Shown here: positions 1-5,660 of the stretch, in pieces
Layout of the letters: each line of letters starts with the position of its first letter
How positions within the stretch are numbered: the stretch's first letter is position 1
NCBI GenBank assembly: GCA_904501845.1
Contig: CAJGCH010000088.1
Location: 1-10,442, forward strand
Direction: 5' to 3'
DNA length: 10,442 nucleotides
DNA from: an uncultured Bacillaceae bacterium
GTDB lineage: Bacteria > Bacillota > Bacilli > Bacillales > Pradoshiaceae
Translations under genes and position numbers: made by a program
Notes under the pieces: generated by a model
What the model was told of the DNA's origin: nothing
The model's input: the letters and a program-made list of their open reading frames with translations, nothing else
The model's database searches: none

Positions 1-266
1 AATTAAAAAGTTATGGCTATACAACAAACCAAAGAATCTATGGAATAGACCAGTTTATTGGAGAAACCCACTTATGGGGCAAAGGAATTGGCACCTCAAT
101 GATTCTAATGATGTTACATCACCTGAGCATCAATAAAAATGCTTCTAGAGTTGTGTTAGAAGTGAAAAAAAGTAATGGTAGAGCGATTTCAAGTTATAAG
201 AAATGTGGCTTTAGGGAAATAAAAGACCTAAACAATGACATTTGCTTAATGGAATGGGTGAAATAA
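1..266 (+). CDS. GNAT acetyltransferase, AAC(6')-like, 3' part only
   Basis: This is the last 87 codons of a gene cut by the left edge; the frame is open from base 3 to TAA at 264-266. The visible protein has a YGIDQFIGE stretch followed by LWGKGIGTS. The latter fits the acetyl-CoA pyrophosphate-binding loop (Q/RxxGxG/A) of GNAT motif A. Further on, NGRAISSYKKCGFREIK matches the conserved motif B end, where RAI..Y.KCGF is typical. The GIDQ plus WGKGIG combination is characteristic of the AAC(6')-type acetyltransferases that modify aminoglycosides with acetyl-CoA. Many chromosomal members of the family are of unknown substrate, so resistance is inference only. The N-terminal substrate-binding half lies outside the window. 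A terminator-like repeat copy follows within 40 nt. Confidence 0.85.
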   Translation, partial: LKSYGYTTNQRIYGIDQFIGETHLWGKGIGTSMILMMLHHLSINKNASRVVLEVKKSNGRAISSYKKCGFREIKDLNNDICLMEWVK

Positions 267-274
267 CCGACTAA

Positions 275-383
275 AGTTCTGTATTTTCTTATAGAACTAA
301 TGGGGGCATTGATTCAAGAAGGATTAATGCCTTTTTGTGTTGAACTACTTTATCGGAGTAAGGGGATAGTTTAGCTCGATAAA
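275..383 (+). repeat. Bipartite intergenic element, copy A (most complete)
   Basis: Hairpin 1 has outer stem GGCATT 305-310 with AATGCC 326-331, inner stem ATTC 312-315 with GGAT 321-324 (one G-U pair), loop AAGAA 316-320, and T5 at 332-336. It is therefore also a good rho-independent terminator for the GNAT gene. Hairpin 2 has perfect arms TTTATCG 349-355 and CGATAAA 377-383 around a conserved interior containing GAGTAA and ATAGTTTAG. A further inverted pair, AGTTCT 275-280 and AGAACT 293-298, lies just upstream. The sequence is shared with copies C, D and E on the same strand and, in part, with F on the other strand. Confidence 0.75.
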
Positions 384-429
384 CAATAGGAAATTTAAGC
401 TGAAAATAAATTAAAAAGGAGGGAGATAG

Positions 430-858
430 TTGGTTTATATCGCCAAGACTCAAAGAGGAGCATTTGTATATGTGCTACTATTAATGATTTTGCTAATTTC
501 AAGAAATGATTATTCCAGAGGACTATTATACATTCAAATAACATTTTGTTTAATCAATCTTGGTTCAATATTTATCAAATATAAATTTGAGATAAATGAA
601 GACTCTTTGACATATGAAATATTGTTTTTTAAATTGCCTTTATATAAAAAAAGTATATACCCCAATCAAATAATTCAGATTAAATTTAAACGAATGGGTT
701 GGTATACCAAAGGTGCCATCATACAAGTTAAAAAAGGATTTAACATTCGAATTGCAAATTTTGCTCCCGGTGACGTATTTAAAGACTTAATTAATTTCGC
801 AAATAAAAAAGGTATTTCCTATTCTAAGACGAAAGATTATTGTATTTTAGAAAAATAG
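430..858 (+). CDS. Small membrane protein with two N-terminal helices, unknown function
   Basis: A 142-residue protein that I cannot name. The start is TTG at 430, chosen because AAAGGAGGG at 415-423 sits 6 nt upstream; no ATG lies near the 5' end. Residues about 11-23 (FVYVLLLMILLIS) and 31-49 (LLYIQITFCLINLGSIFIK) are hydrophobic and look like two membrane segments with a short turn between them. The rest, 51-142, is rich in alternating beta-type sequence (KFEINEDSLTYEI, IIQIKFKRMGW, AIIQVKKGFNIRIANF) with an amphipathic helix near the end. This layout resembles small bacterial membrane proteins with a PH-like domain, but no catalytic signature is visible. Hairpins flank the gene on both sides, so it appears to be a single-gene transcription unit. 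Confidence 0.75.
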   Translation: MVYIAKTQRGAFVYVLLLMILLISRNDYSRGLLYIQITFCLINLGSIFIKYKFEINEDSLTYEILFFKLPLYKKSIYPNQIIQIKFKRMGWYTKGAIIQVKKGFNIRIANFAPGDVFKDLINFANKKGISYSKTKDYCILEK

Positions 859-870
859 CCCTCTTCCAAT

Positions 871-907
871 GCAGGGATATTACCGTAATATCTGGACTGC
901 ACTTTTT
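871..907 (+). terminator. Rho-independent terminator after the membrane-protein gene
   Basis: A perfect 7-bp stem, GATATTA 876-882 with TAATATC 886-892, has loop CCG. It sits inside an outer stem GCAG 871-874 with CTGC 897-900. A T run follows at 903-908. It starts 12 nt after the stop codon at 858. Confidence 0.75.
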
Positions 908-910
908 TGT

Positions 911-956
911 CATGCAGCTATAGGGCAGTTTAACTGAGTAAAAGTAAAAAACTGCA
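911..956 (+). repeat. Diverged copy B of the intergenic element (second module only)
   Basis: Between the terminator and the HAD gene the sequence reads GCTATAGGGCAGTTTAACTG. Its GGGCAGTTTAACT core parallels the GGGATAGTTTAGCT interior of copy A hairpin 2. An inverted pair, GCAGTTT 925-931 and AAACTGC 949-955, could fold just upstream of the HAD ribosome site. Similarity to the other copies is short, so membership in the family is tentative. Confidence 0.4.
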
Positions 957-977
957 TTTGAGGAGTAGATTACATAT

Positions 978-1643
978 ATGATTAAGGCTGTCATCTTTGA
1001 TTTAGATGGTACTTTGTTGAATAGGGACGAGTCGGTAATGAAATTTATTGATAGTCAATATCAAAGATTAAATAAGTGGGTTAACCATATCCCAAAAGAA
1101 GAATATATTACTCGATTTATAGAACTCGATAATCATGGTTACGTTTGGAAAGATAAAGTGTATCAACAACTAACTGAGGAATTCGACATTAAAGGGATAA
1201 CTTGGGAACAATTACTTCAAGATTATATAAGTCGTTTTAAAGATAATTGTGTAGCCTTTCCCAACCTGTTTAATTTGTTAGAGGAACTTAGTAATAAGCA
1301 ATTAATTCTAGGGATGATTACGAATGGAATGGGCCAATTTCAAATGGATAATATCAAGGCGTTAGGAATCGAAAAATATTTTAAAGCAATCCTAGTTTCG
1401 GAATGGGAAGGACTTAAAAAACCTGATCCAAATCTATTTTTACGGGCCTTGAATCAACTTAATGTTTCGCCTAATCATAGTGTGTATGTTGGAGACCATC
1501 CTGAAAATGATGTTAAGGCTGCTCAAAAAGTAGGAATGAAAGGAATTTGGAAAAAAGATACTCAATGGAGCAATGTTAGTGCAGAGTTTATTATAGATGA
1601 TTTGATGGAGTTGCCCTCACTTATCCAAAATTTTAGCAGGTAA
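978..1643 (+). CDS. HAD-superfamily hydrolase (phosphatase type)
   Basis: A 221-residue soluble haloacid-dehalogenase-type hydrolase, probably a small-molecule phosphatase. All four HAD motifs are present. Motif I is FDLDGT with nucleophile D8 and acid/base D10, motif II is MITNG with T115, motif III lysine is in KKPDP around K148, and motif IV is GDHPENDV with G172 and D173. The helical cap lies between motifs I and II (about 15-100), which is the subclass IA layout of phosphoglycolate phosphatase, YjjG-type nucleotidases and 2-haloacid dehalogenases. The substrate cannot be told from sequence. ATG 978 is the start, with GAGGAG about 12 nt upstream. The gene stands alone, between a terminator upstream and about 100 nt of unexplained sequence plus repeat copy C downstream. 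Confidence 0.88.
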   Translation: MIKAVIFDLDGTLLNRDESVMKFIDSQYQRLNKWVNHIPKEEYITRFIELDNHGYVWKDKVYQQLTEEFDIKGITWEQLLQDYISRFKDNCVAFPNLFNLLEELSNKQLILGMITNGMGQFQMDNIKALGIEKYFKAILVSEWEGLKKPDPNLFLRALNQLNVSPNHSVYVGDHPENDVKAAQKVGMKGIWKKDTQWSNVSAEFIIDDLMELPSLIQNFSR

Positions 1644-1749
1644 GTATATTAGTCTTGCTAACTTGCAATCTGGCGGGAACACAATTTTTTCTACTAAAGA
1701 GGCTTAAAATGATAGGTATGTTTGTGAAAAGGTTTGCTTAAAAAACGGA
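1644..1749. other. Gap after the HAD gene with no recognised feature
   Basis: AT-rich sequence between the HAD stop and repeat copy C. A weak TTGC/GCAA inverted pair near 1657-1670 is the only structure seen. There is no reading frame with a ribosome site, no tRNA-like fold and no clear promoter. Confidence 0.4.
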
Positions 1750-1829
1750 GACGTTGATCGAAGAAGGATTAAGGTCCTTTTATGTTGGACTTTTTATGGA
1801 AGCAAAGGATTAGGTTAGTTTAATAAAAG
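1750..1829 (+). repeat. Bipartite intergenic element, copy C
   Basis: Hairpin 1 has GACGTT 1750-1755 with AAGGTC 1771-1776 (one G-G mismatch), inner ATC with GAT, loop AAGAA 1761-1765, and a short T run at 1778-1781. The 12-mer AAGAAGGATTAA at 1761-1772 is identical to copy A 316-327. Hairpin 2 has arms CTTTTTAT 1790-1797 and ATAAAAG 1823-1829 (one bulged T), with interior GGAAGCAAAGGATTAGG. The arms differ from those of copy A but still pair, which suggests the fold is conserved. Confidence 0.7.
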
Positions 1830-1875
1830 TTTGACTATTTTGAAATATATTTACAAATGCTAAGTAACTTGATAG

Positions 1876-1881
1876 TATAAT
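1876..1881 (+). promoter_or_regulatory. Candidate -10 element for the glnS T-box transcript
   Basis: A perfect TATAAT lies about 30 nt before the start of T-box stem I, where a promoter would be expected. The best -35 candidate, TTACAA 1851-1856, is 19 nt upstream, a poor spacing, so only the -10 is supported. Confidence 0.45.
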
Positions 1882-1909
1882 TGGTAATCAATTAACAATC
1901 CAAATAATG

Positions 1910-2201
1910 TAATCGCGATGAAGAGAAGAGTAAATAAAACTAATTCTTCACAGAGAACTCCAGCCGCTGAAAAGGGGTAAGAATTATTTATTGAACCAAG
2001 ACTCTGAGCATTCGCATTGGAACTTAATTTGTAATAAGGGATAGTGCGACAGATGCTCCTGTTATAGAGCTAGAGTATAAGTATTTATTGATACTGTACC
2101 TGAAGAGGTTAATATGGAGACATATTAATAAACTGGGGTGGCACCACGAATATAGAATCTCGTCCCTAAGACTGAAATAGTCTTGGGGGTGGGATTTTTT
2201 T
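1910..2201 (+). promoter_or_regulatory. T-box leader, glutamine-specific (CAA specifier)
   Basis: This leader senses uncharged tRNA and lets transcription continue into glnS when tRNA-Gln is uncharged. The visible parts are in canonical order. The stem I loop-E halves are AGTA 1929-1932 and GAA 1993-1995, followed by C and then CAA 1997-1999, the glutamine codon expected as specifier. The distal stem I motifs are AGAGA 1952-1956 and GCTG 1966-1969. The T-box core GGGTGGCACCACG is at 2136-2148. Within it, TGGC 2139-2142 would pair with a GCCA acceptor end, which agrees with the G discriminator base usual for tRNA-Gln. The terminator that competes with the antiterminator follows at 2157-2201. 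The specifier assignment rests on its position relative to GAA and on the downstream gene. Confidence 0.92.
2157..2201 (+). terminator. T-box regulatory terminator of glnS
   Basis: A 17-bp stem joins 2157-2173 to 2179-2195, with several G-U pairs and loop GAAAT, followed by T7 at 2195-2201. The 5' arm contains CGTCCC (2161-2166), which can instead pair with GGG and ACG of the T-box core to form the antiterminator. This gives the on/off switch. Confidence 0.88.
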
Positions 2202-2247
2202 ATTGGATAAAAATAAAGCAAAACATTTTCCGAATGGAGGGATAAAA

Positions 2248-3927
2248 ATGAGTGGAGAGAAAACAGAAGTTTTTCATCATATTGAAAGGGTTGTTGACGA
2301 AGATTTAAGGAATGGTACTTATAAGAGAATAATTTGCACGAGGTTTCCCCCTGAGCCAAACGGTTATCTTCATATTGGAAGTGCCTATGCAATCAATATG
2401 AATTATAGGATTGCCCAAAAATTTAATGGGGAATTCAACCTTCGCTTTGATGATACAAATCCTTTAAAAGAAGATAGTGAATATGTAAATGCCATTATTG
2501 AAGACGTTAATTGGTTAGGATATAACACTGCTAATCGAATATTCTATGGCTCAGATTATTCGAATGACATATATAATGCTGCGATTCGTTTAATAAAAAA
2601 GGGGAAAGCGTATGTTTGCGAATTATCACCGGAAGAAATTACGGAATACCGTGGGACTTTGACTGAGTCGGGAAAAAACAGTCCTTATAGAAACAGACCA
2701 ATTGAGGAAAATATTGATTTATTTCTTAGGATGAGAAATGGTGAATTTCCAACGGGATCGAAGGTATTAAGAGCAAAAATTGATATGGGTTCGCCCAATA
2801 TTAATTTAAGGGATCCTATCTTATATAGGGTTATACATGCAAGCCATTATAGAACAGGTGACGAATGGTGCATATACCCCATGTATGATTTTGCCCATCC
2901 CATACAAGATGCTATTGAAGGCATAACCCATTCCTTATGTTCAATAGAGTTCAAAAATCATCGTCCTCTATACGAATGGGTTCTAACAGAACTGGAAATG
3001 AAGGAACCGCCAAAACAAAGAGAGTTTGGAAGACTTAATATAACTGGTGTTGTAACAAGTAAACGGTATTTGAGAGAGCTAGTTACAGGAAATTTTGTGG
3101 ATGGATGGGATGACCCTAGATTACCAACATTGAGAGGTCTCAGAAGAAGAGGCTTTACCCCTAAAAGCATACGAGCTTTTGTTAATGAAATTGGCTTTTT
3201 CAAGAATCAAAGCACTGTTGATATTGCTATGCTTGAAAGCATTCAACGTAATGAACTAAAAACAAGAGTGAATAGTGTAATGGCCGTTTTAAATCCTCTC
3301 AAAGTAACGATCACAAACTATGATGAAAAAAAGTCCGAACTTTTATCTATTGAAAATAATAAAGAGAATCCTGAGCTGGGATCGAGGGATGTGCCTTTTT
3401 CAAGAGTGATTTATATTGAAAAGGACGATTTTATGGAAGTTCCGGCAAAAGGTTATAAACGATTGGCATTAAATTCGGAAGTTAGATTAAAAGGTGCCTA
3501 TTTTATTAAGTGTAATGAGGTTATTAAGGATGAAGCTACAGGTGAGGTGATTGAACTTCTATGCACCTATGACCCAATCACCAAAAGTGGAACAGGGTTC
3601 ACAGGAAGAAAGGTAAAGGGAACGATTCATTGGGTTTCGGCAGATAGCTGTATTTCAGTAGATATAAACTTATTCGATACATTATTTGAAAACGAAATGA
3701 TTGTACTTGATAGCGAGAAAACGTGGGATGAAAAGATTAATCCAATGTCCAAGGTACTTCTAAAGAATTGTAAAATAGAATCTTGGATAAACAATGCAAA
3801 CATGGAGGATAGGTATCAATTTTTCCGGCACGGTTATTTTTGTTTAGATAAATACTCAACTGGCAAAAAGTTGATTTTCAATAGAATTGTCTCACTGAAG
3901 GATTCTTGGAAAGGAAAACAAAGCTAA
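2248..3927 (+). CDS. glnS: Glutaminyl-tRNA synthetase (class I), HIGH motif altered to HIGS
   Basis: Attaches glutamine to tRNA-Gln using ATP, in the cytoplasm. The 559 residues are close to the 554 of the E. coli enzyme, and conservation is high end to end. Examples are RFPPEPNGYLHIG (32-44), NLRFDDTNP, KNSPYRNRP, CIYPMYDFAHPIQDAIEGITHSLC, GWDDPRLPTLRGLRRRGF, the GRKVKGTIHWVS anticodon-binding barrel motif and HGYFCLD near the end. The KMSKS equivalent is VVTSKR at 268-273. The HIGH motif reads HIGS at 42-45: the last histidine is serine (codon AGT 2380-2382), an uncommon change at an ATP-binding position. ATG 2248 is preferred over an upstream in-frame TTG at 2203 because GGAGGG precedes it and 2203 abuts the leader terminator. 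Control is by the T-box. Most bacilli instead use GatCAB, so this gene is probably acquired. Confidence 0.93.
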   Translation: MSGEKTEVFHHIERVVDEDLRNGTYKRIICTRFPPEPNGYLHIGSAYAINMNYRIAQKFNGEFNLRFDDTNPLKEDSEYVNAIIEDVNWLGYNTANRIFYGSDYSNDIYNAAIRLIKKGKAYVCELSPEEITEYRGTLTESGKNSPYRNRPIEENIDLFLRMRNGEFPTGSKVLRAKIDMGSPNINLRDPILYRVIHASHYRTGDEWCIYPMYDFAHPIQDAIEGITHSLCSIEFKNHRPLYEWVLTELEMKEPPKQREFGRLNITGVVTSKRYLRELVTGNFVDGWDDPRLPTLRGLRRRGFTPKSIRAFVNEIGFFKNQSTVDIAMLESIQRNELKTRVNSVMAVLNPLKVTITNYDEKKSELLSIENNKENPELGSRDVPFSRVIYIEKDDFMEVPAKGYKRLALNSEVRLKGAYFIKCNEVIKDEATGEVIELLCTYDPITKSGTGFTGRKVKGTIHWVSADSCISVDINLFDTLFENEMIVLDSEKTWDEKINPMSKVLLKNCKIESWINNANMEDRYQFFRHGYFCLDKYSTGKKLIFNRIVSLKDSWKGKQS

Positions 3928-3936
3928 AAGGATAGG

Positions 3937-3954
3937 AAGGCATTTCACTGCCTT
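3937..3954 (+). other. Hairpin after glnS, not a classical terminator
   Basis: AAGGCA 3937-3942 pairs with TGCCTT 3949-3954 around a 6-nt loop, 10 nt after the glnS stop. There is no T run after it, so termination is more likely at repeat copy D, where CCC is followed by TTTT. Confidence 0.35.
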
Positions 3955-3982
3955 AGGTGAATAAATGTAATTAAATTTGCTT

Positions 3983-4054
3983 GGGAATTAGCAGAAAACG
4001 ATTAATGCCCTTTTCTGTTGCACTTCGGAAGTAAAGGTGCAGGTTTTGTTGAAG
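3983..4054 (+). repeat. Bipartite intergenic element, copy D
   Basis: Hairpin 1 has GGGAATT 3983-3989 with AATGCCC 4004-4010 (one mismatch) and then T4. The inner stem and the AAGAA loop are degraded. Hairpin 2 has CTTC 4023-4026 with GAAG 4051-4054, around GGAAGTAAAGGTGCAGG, which is close to GGAAGCAAAGGATTAGG of copy C. TGTTGCACTT just upstream parallels TGTTGAACTA of A and TGTTGGACTT of C. Confidence 0.65.
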
Positions 4055-4079
4055 AAGGAAAATGTCATATGGAGGGTCT

Positions 4080-4565
4080 ATGTCTAATAACAGGTATCAC
4101 AGAGCTTTCGGAGTTTACGGTATCTATGTAGTGGATGGAAAACTCCTGGTAATAAATAAGAATGGTGGTCCTTATATAAATCGTTTTGACTTACCAGGAG
4201 GAAGTTTAGAAGAAGGTGAAACTTTAGCAGGAGCAATGAAAAGGGAATTCCTTGAAGAAACGGGTCTAGAAATTGTAATAGAAGAAAACATTGGGGTGAT
4301 AGATTTTAAACTACCTTGGTTGTGGAAGGAGTTTACGGATGTTCATCATATTGCGGTCTATTATGTCGTTAAAAAAGTGGGAGGAAAAATAAAAATACCT
4401 GAACAATTCGAAGGCCAAGACTCATTAGGAGCCGTTTGGATTTCTGAAAAAAATGCTTCTTTAGATAATGCTTCACCGTTAGTGTTAAAAGCGTTTGAGT
4501 GGTTAAAGACAAAGGATTTAGGGATAGATGCCGAAGTGTATAAGGATTGGATAGTCTCTAAATAA
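4080..4565 (+). CDS. NUDIX hydrolase
   Basis: A 161-residue hydrolase of the MutT/NUDIX fold, which cleaves a nucleoside diphosphate linked to another group and needs a divalent metal. The complete NUDIX box lies at residues 41-63 (G41, E47, R55-E56, E59-E60, G62-L63), an exact fit to Gx5Ex7REUxEExGU. The preceding FDLPGG is the usual lead-in. There is no extra domain, signal or membrane segment, and the substrate cannot be read from the sequence. Two starts are possible. ATG 4080 has GGAGG 4071-4075 with a short 4-nt spacer. ATG 4062 would add six residues but has AAGGA only about 2 nt away. I prefer 4080. Repeat copy D lies immediately upstream and copy E 21 nt downstream, so the gene is a self-contained unit. 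Confidence 0.9.
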   Translation: MSNNRYHRAFGVYGIYVVDGKLLVINKNGGPYINRFDLPGGSLEEGETLAGAMKREFLEETGLEIVIEENIGVIDFKLPWLWKEFTDVHHIAVYYVVKKVGGKIKIPEQFEGQDSLGAVWISEKNASLDNASPLVLKAFEWLKTKDLGIDAEVYKDWIVSK

Positions 4566-4586
4566 CATTTTGTTATTCAGCTAACT

Positions 4587-4620
4587 GGGCATTCATCCAA
4601 GAAGGATTTAAATGCTTTTT
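4587..4620 (+). repeat. Intergenic element copy E (hairpin 1 only), also a terminator
   Basis: The outer stem is GCATT 4589-4593 with AATGC 4611-4615. The inner stem is ATCC 4595-4598 with GGAT 4604-4607, the loop is AAGAA 4599-4603, and T5 follows at 4616-4620. The inner stem is fully Watson-Crick where copy A has a G-U pair. The second module is not visible after it. It serves as the terminator of the NUDIX gene. Confidence 0.75.
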
Positions 4621-4672
4621 AACGAATAAGTTTCTAACACCATCATTCAAATAAGGAGTTGGTTTATAGTGT

Positions 4673-5506
4673 GTGGGATTAAACACGAAATATCGAAAAA
4701 GAGATGTAGAACTTCCAAAGTATCGTCAAAACATCATTAAGGCAATTGAAGAAGATTTGATAAATGATGAGAACATATTGGGCGTATTTTATGGAGGTTC
4801 AATAGGTAATCAGAATACAGATTTATATTCTGATATTGACTTGAGAATTGTTGTTAAGGATGAAGTATATGAAGTATATAGATTAAACAAAAAGCAAAGA
4901 GCCCGAAAGTGGGGGAACGTTCTATTTTTTGAGGATGTACCTTGGGCAACCCACAGTGTTGCTCATTATGATAAGTTTATAAAAGTAGATGCTTTTTATT
5001 ATAGGATTCAGGATGTTCAACCGTCAGTATGGTTACAAAACATTAAAATTGTTCGAGACACAAATGGAATATTAAGAACTGTATTAGAAAAATCAATGGA
5101 TTTGTCGTATAGCCCTAATGTCCAGGAGTTTGAAATTTGGAGGACGAAATTCTTTGCTTATGTACACGAAGCATATCGAAGAGCTATGAGAAAAGAACTT
5201 TATTATGCCCTGAATTGTCTTGATAGTTTAAGACTATCTATGGTAACGGGTTGGTATATGGCTGCTGGTATTCAGCCAAACGCATTTGGAGACTGGGCAA
5301 AACTAGAAGGTAGCCGAAGTGAATTATCTGATTTACAACTGGGACTACTTGAACAATGGCAAAGTAGCCGAAATCCAAATGAGATAATGATTGCAGTAAA
5401 TAAAATAATCCCAGAGTTTAAAAAGGTCCATAAACGTTTATGCATGGCTCTTGGCTTAGAGGACAAAGAAGAATGGATTGAAGAAATAGTAAATATGGCT
5501 CGTTAA
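4673..5506 (+). CDS. ANT-like nucleotidyltransferase domain protein
   Basis: A 277-residue protein with a polymerase-beta-type nucleotidyltransferase core. GGS at residues 41-43 is followed by the metal-binding pair D54 and D56 (SDIDLRIVV). A further acidic residue is likely in KVDAFYY, about residues 103-109. The C-terminal half (about 150-277) is helical and probably binds substrate, as in aminoglycoside nucleotidyltransferases (ANT/AAD), which transfer AMP to antibiotics. The sequence is not close enough to AadK or ANT(6) for me to assign a substrate, so resistance is a guess. The start is GTG at 4673, with AAGGAG at 4653-4658. The 14-nt spacing is long, but no better in-frame start is nearby. 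Like its neighbours it is a single gene, following a terminator-type repeat. Confidence 0.82.
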   Translation: MGLNTKYRKRDVELPKYRQNIIKAIEEDLINDENILGVFYGGSIGNQNTDLYSDIDLRIVVKDEVYEVYRLNKKQRARKWGNVLFFEDVPWATHSVAHYDKFIKVDAFYYRIQDVQPSVWLQNIKIVRDTNGILRTVLEKSMDLSYSPNVQEFEIWRTKFFAYVHEAYRRAMRKELYYALNCLDSLRLSMVTGWYMAAGIQPNAFGDWAKLEGSRSELSDLQLGLLEQWQSSRNPNEIMIAVNKIIPEFKKVHKRLCMALGLEDKEEWIEEIVNMAR

Positions 5507-5536
5507 GAGGAAAATATTCTTATTGTAAAAAGTTGT

Positions 5537-5570
5537 ACTTAAACTATTAGGGGTTACTCCGATAAAAGTG
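5537..5570 (-). repeat. Partial intergenic element copy F, inverted
   Basis: Read on the minus strand, this piece gives TTTTATCGGAGTAA (plus 5554-5567) and then ATAGTTTA (plus 5540-5547). This matches CTTTATCGGAGTAA and ATAGTTTA of copy A hairpin 2 in the same order. Short arms ACTT 5537-5540 and AAGT 5566-5569 flank it. No hairpin 1 partner is recognisable. It is the last trace of the element before the conserved rpsD block. Confidence 0.5.
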
Positions 5571-5619
5571 GCAGCTTTATTTAGCCGTTAGTAATCATGC
5601 CTACAAACATTACCAAAGA

Positions 5620-5647
5620 AAAAACCATCCCAAAAGGGATGGTTTTT
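5620..5647. terminator. Bidirectional terminator for rpsD and the accessory run
   Basis: AAAAACCATCCC 5620-5631 and GGGATGGTTTTT 5636-5647 form a perfect 12-bp stem with loop AAAA. Read from either strand there is a GC-rich stem followed by T residues. It ends 13 bp from the rpsD stop and would also stop plus-strand transcripts coming from the left. Confidence 0.88.
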
Positions 5648-5660
5648 CGTAACGAGCAGA

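Noticed and set aside
2203..2247. Upstream TTG start for glnS adding 15 residues
   Set aside because: It begins right after the regulatory terminator T run with no ribosome site; ATG 2248 has GGAGGG and matches the usual family start.
2024..2392. Open reading frame on the minus strand across the T-box and glnS start
   Set aside because: It runs antisense to the T-box leader and the conserved GlnRS N-terminus and has no family signature or convincing ribosome site.
275..5570. A true integron with attC sites (TGTTGAAC in copy A fits the GTTRRRY core)
   Set aside because: No integrase gene is in the window, matching RYYYAAC partners are not consistently placed, and the hairpins end in T runs typical of terminators. 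Only the looser cassette-like reading is kept.
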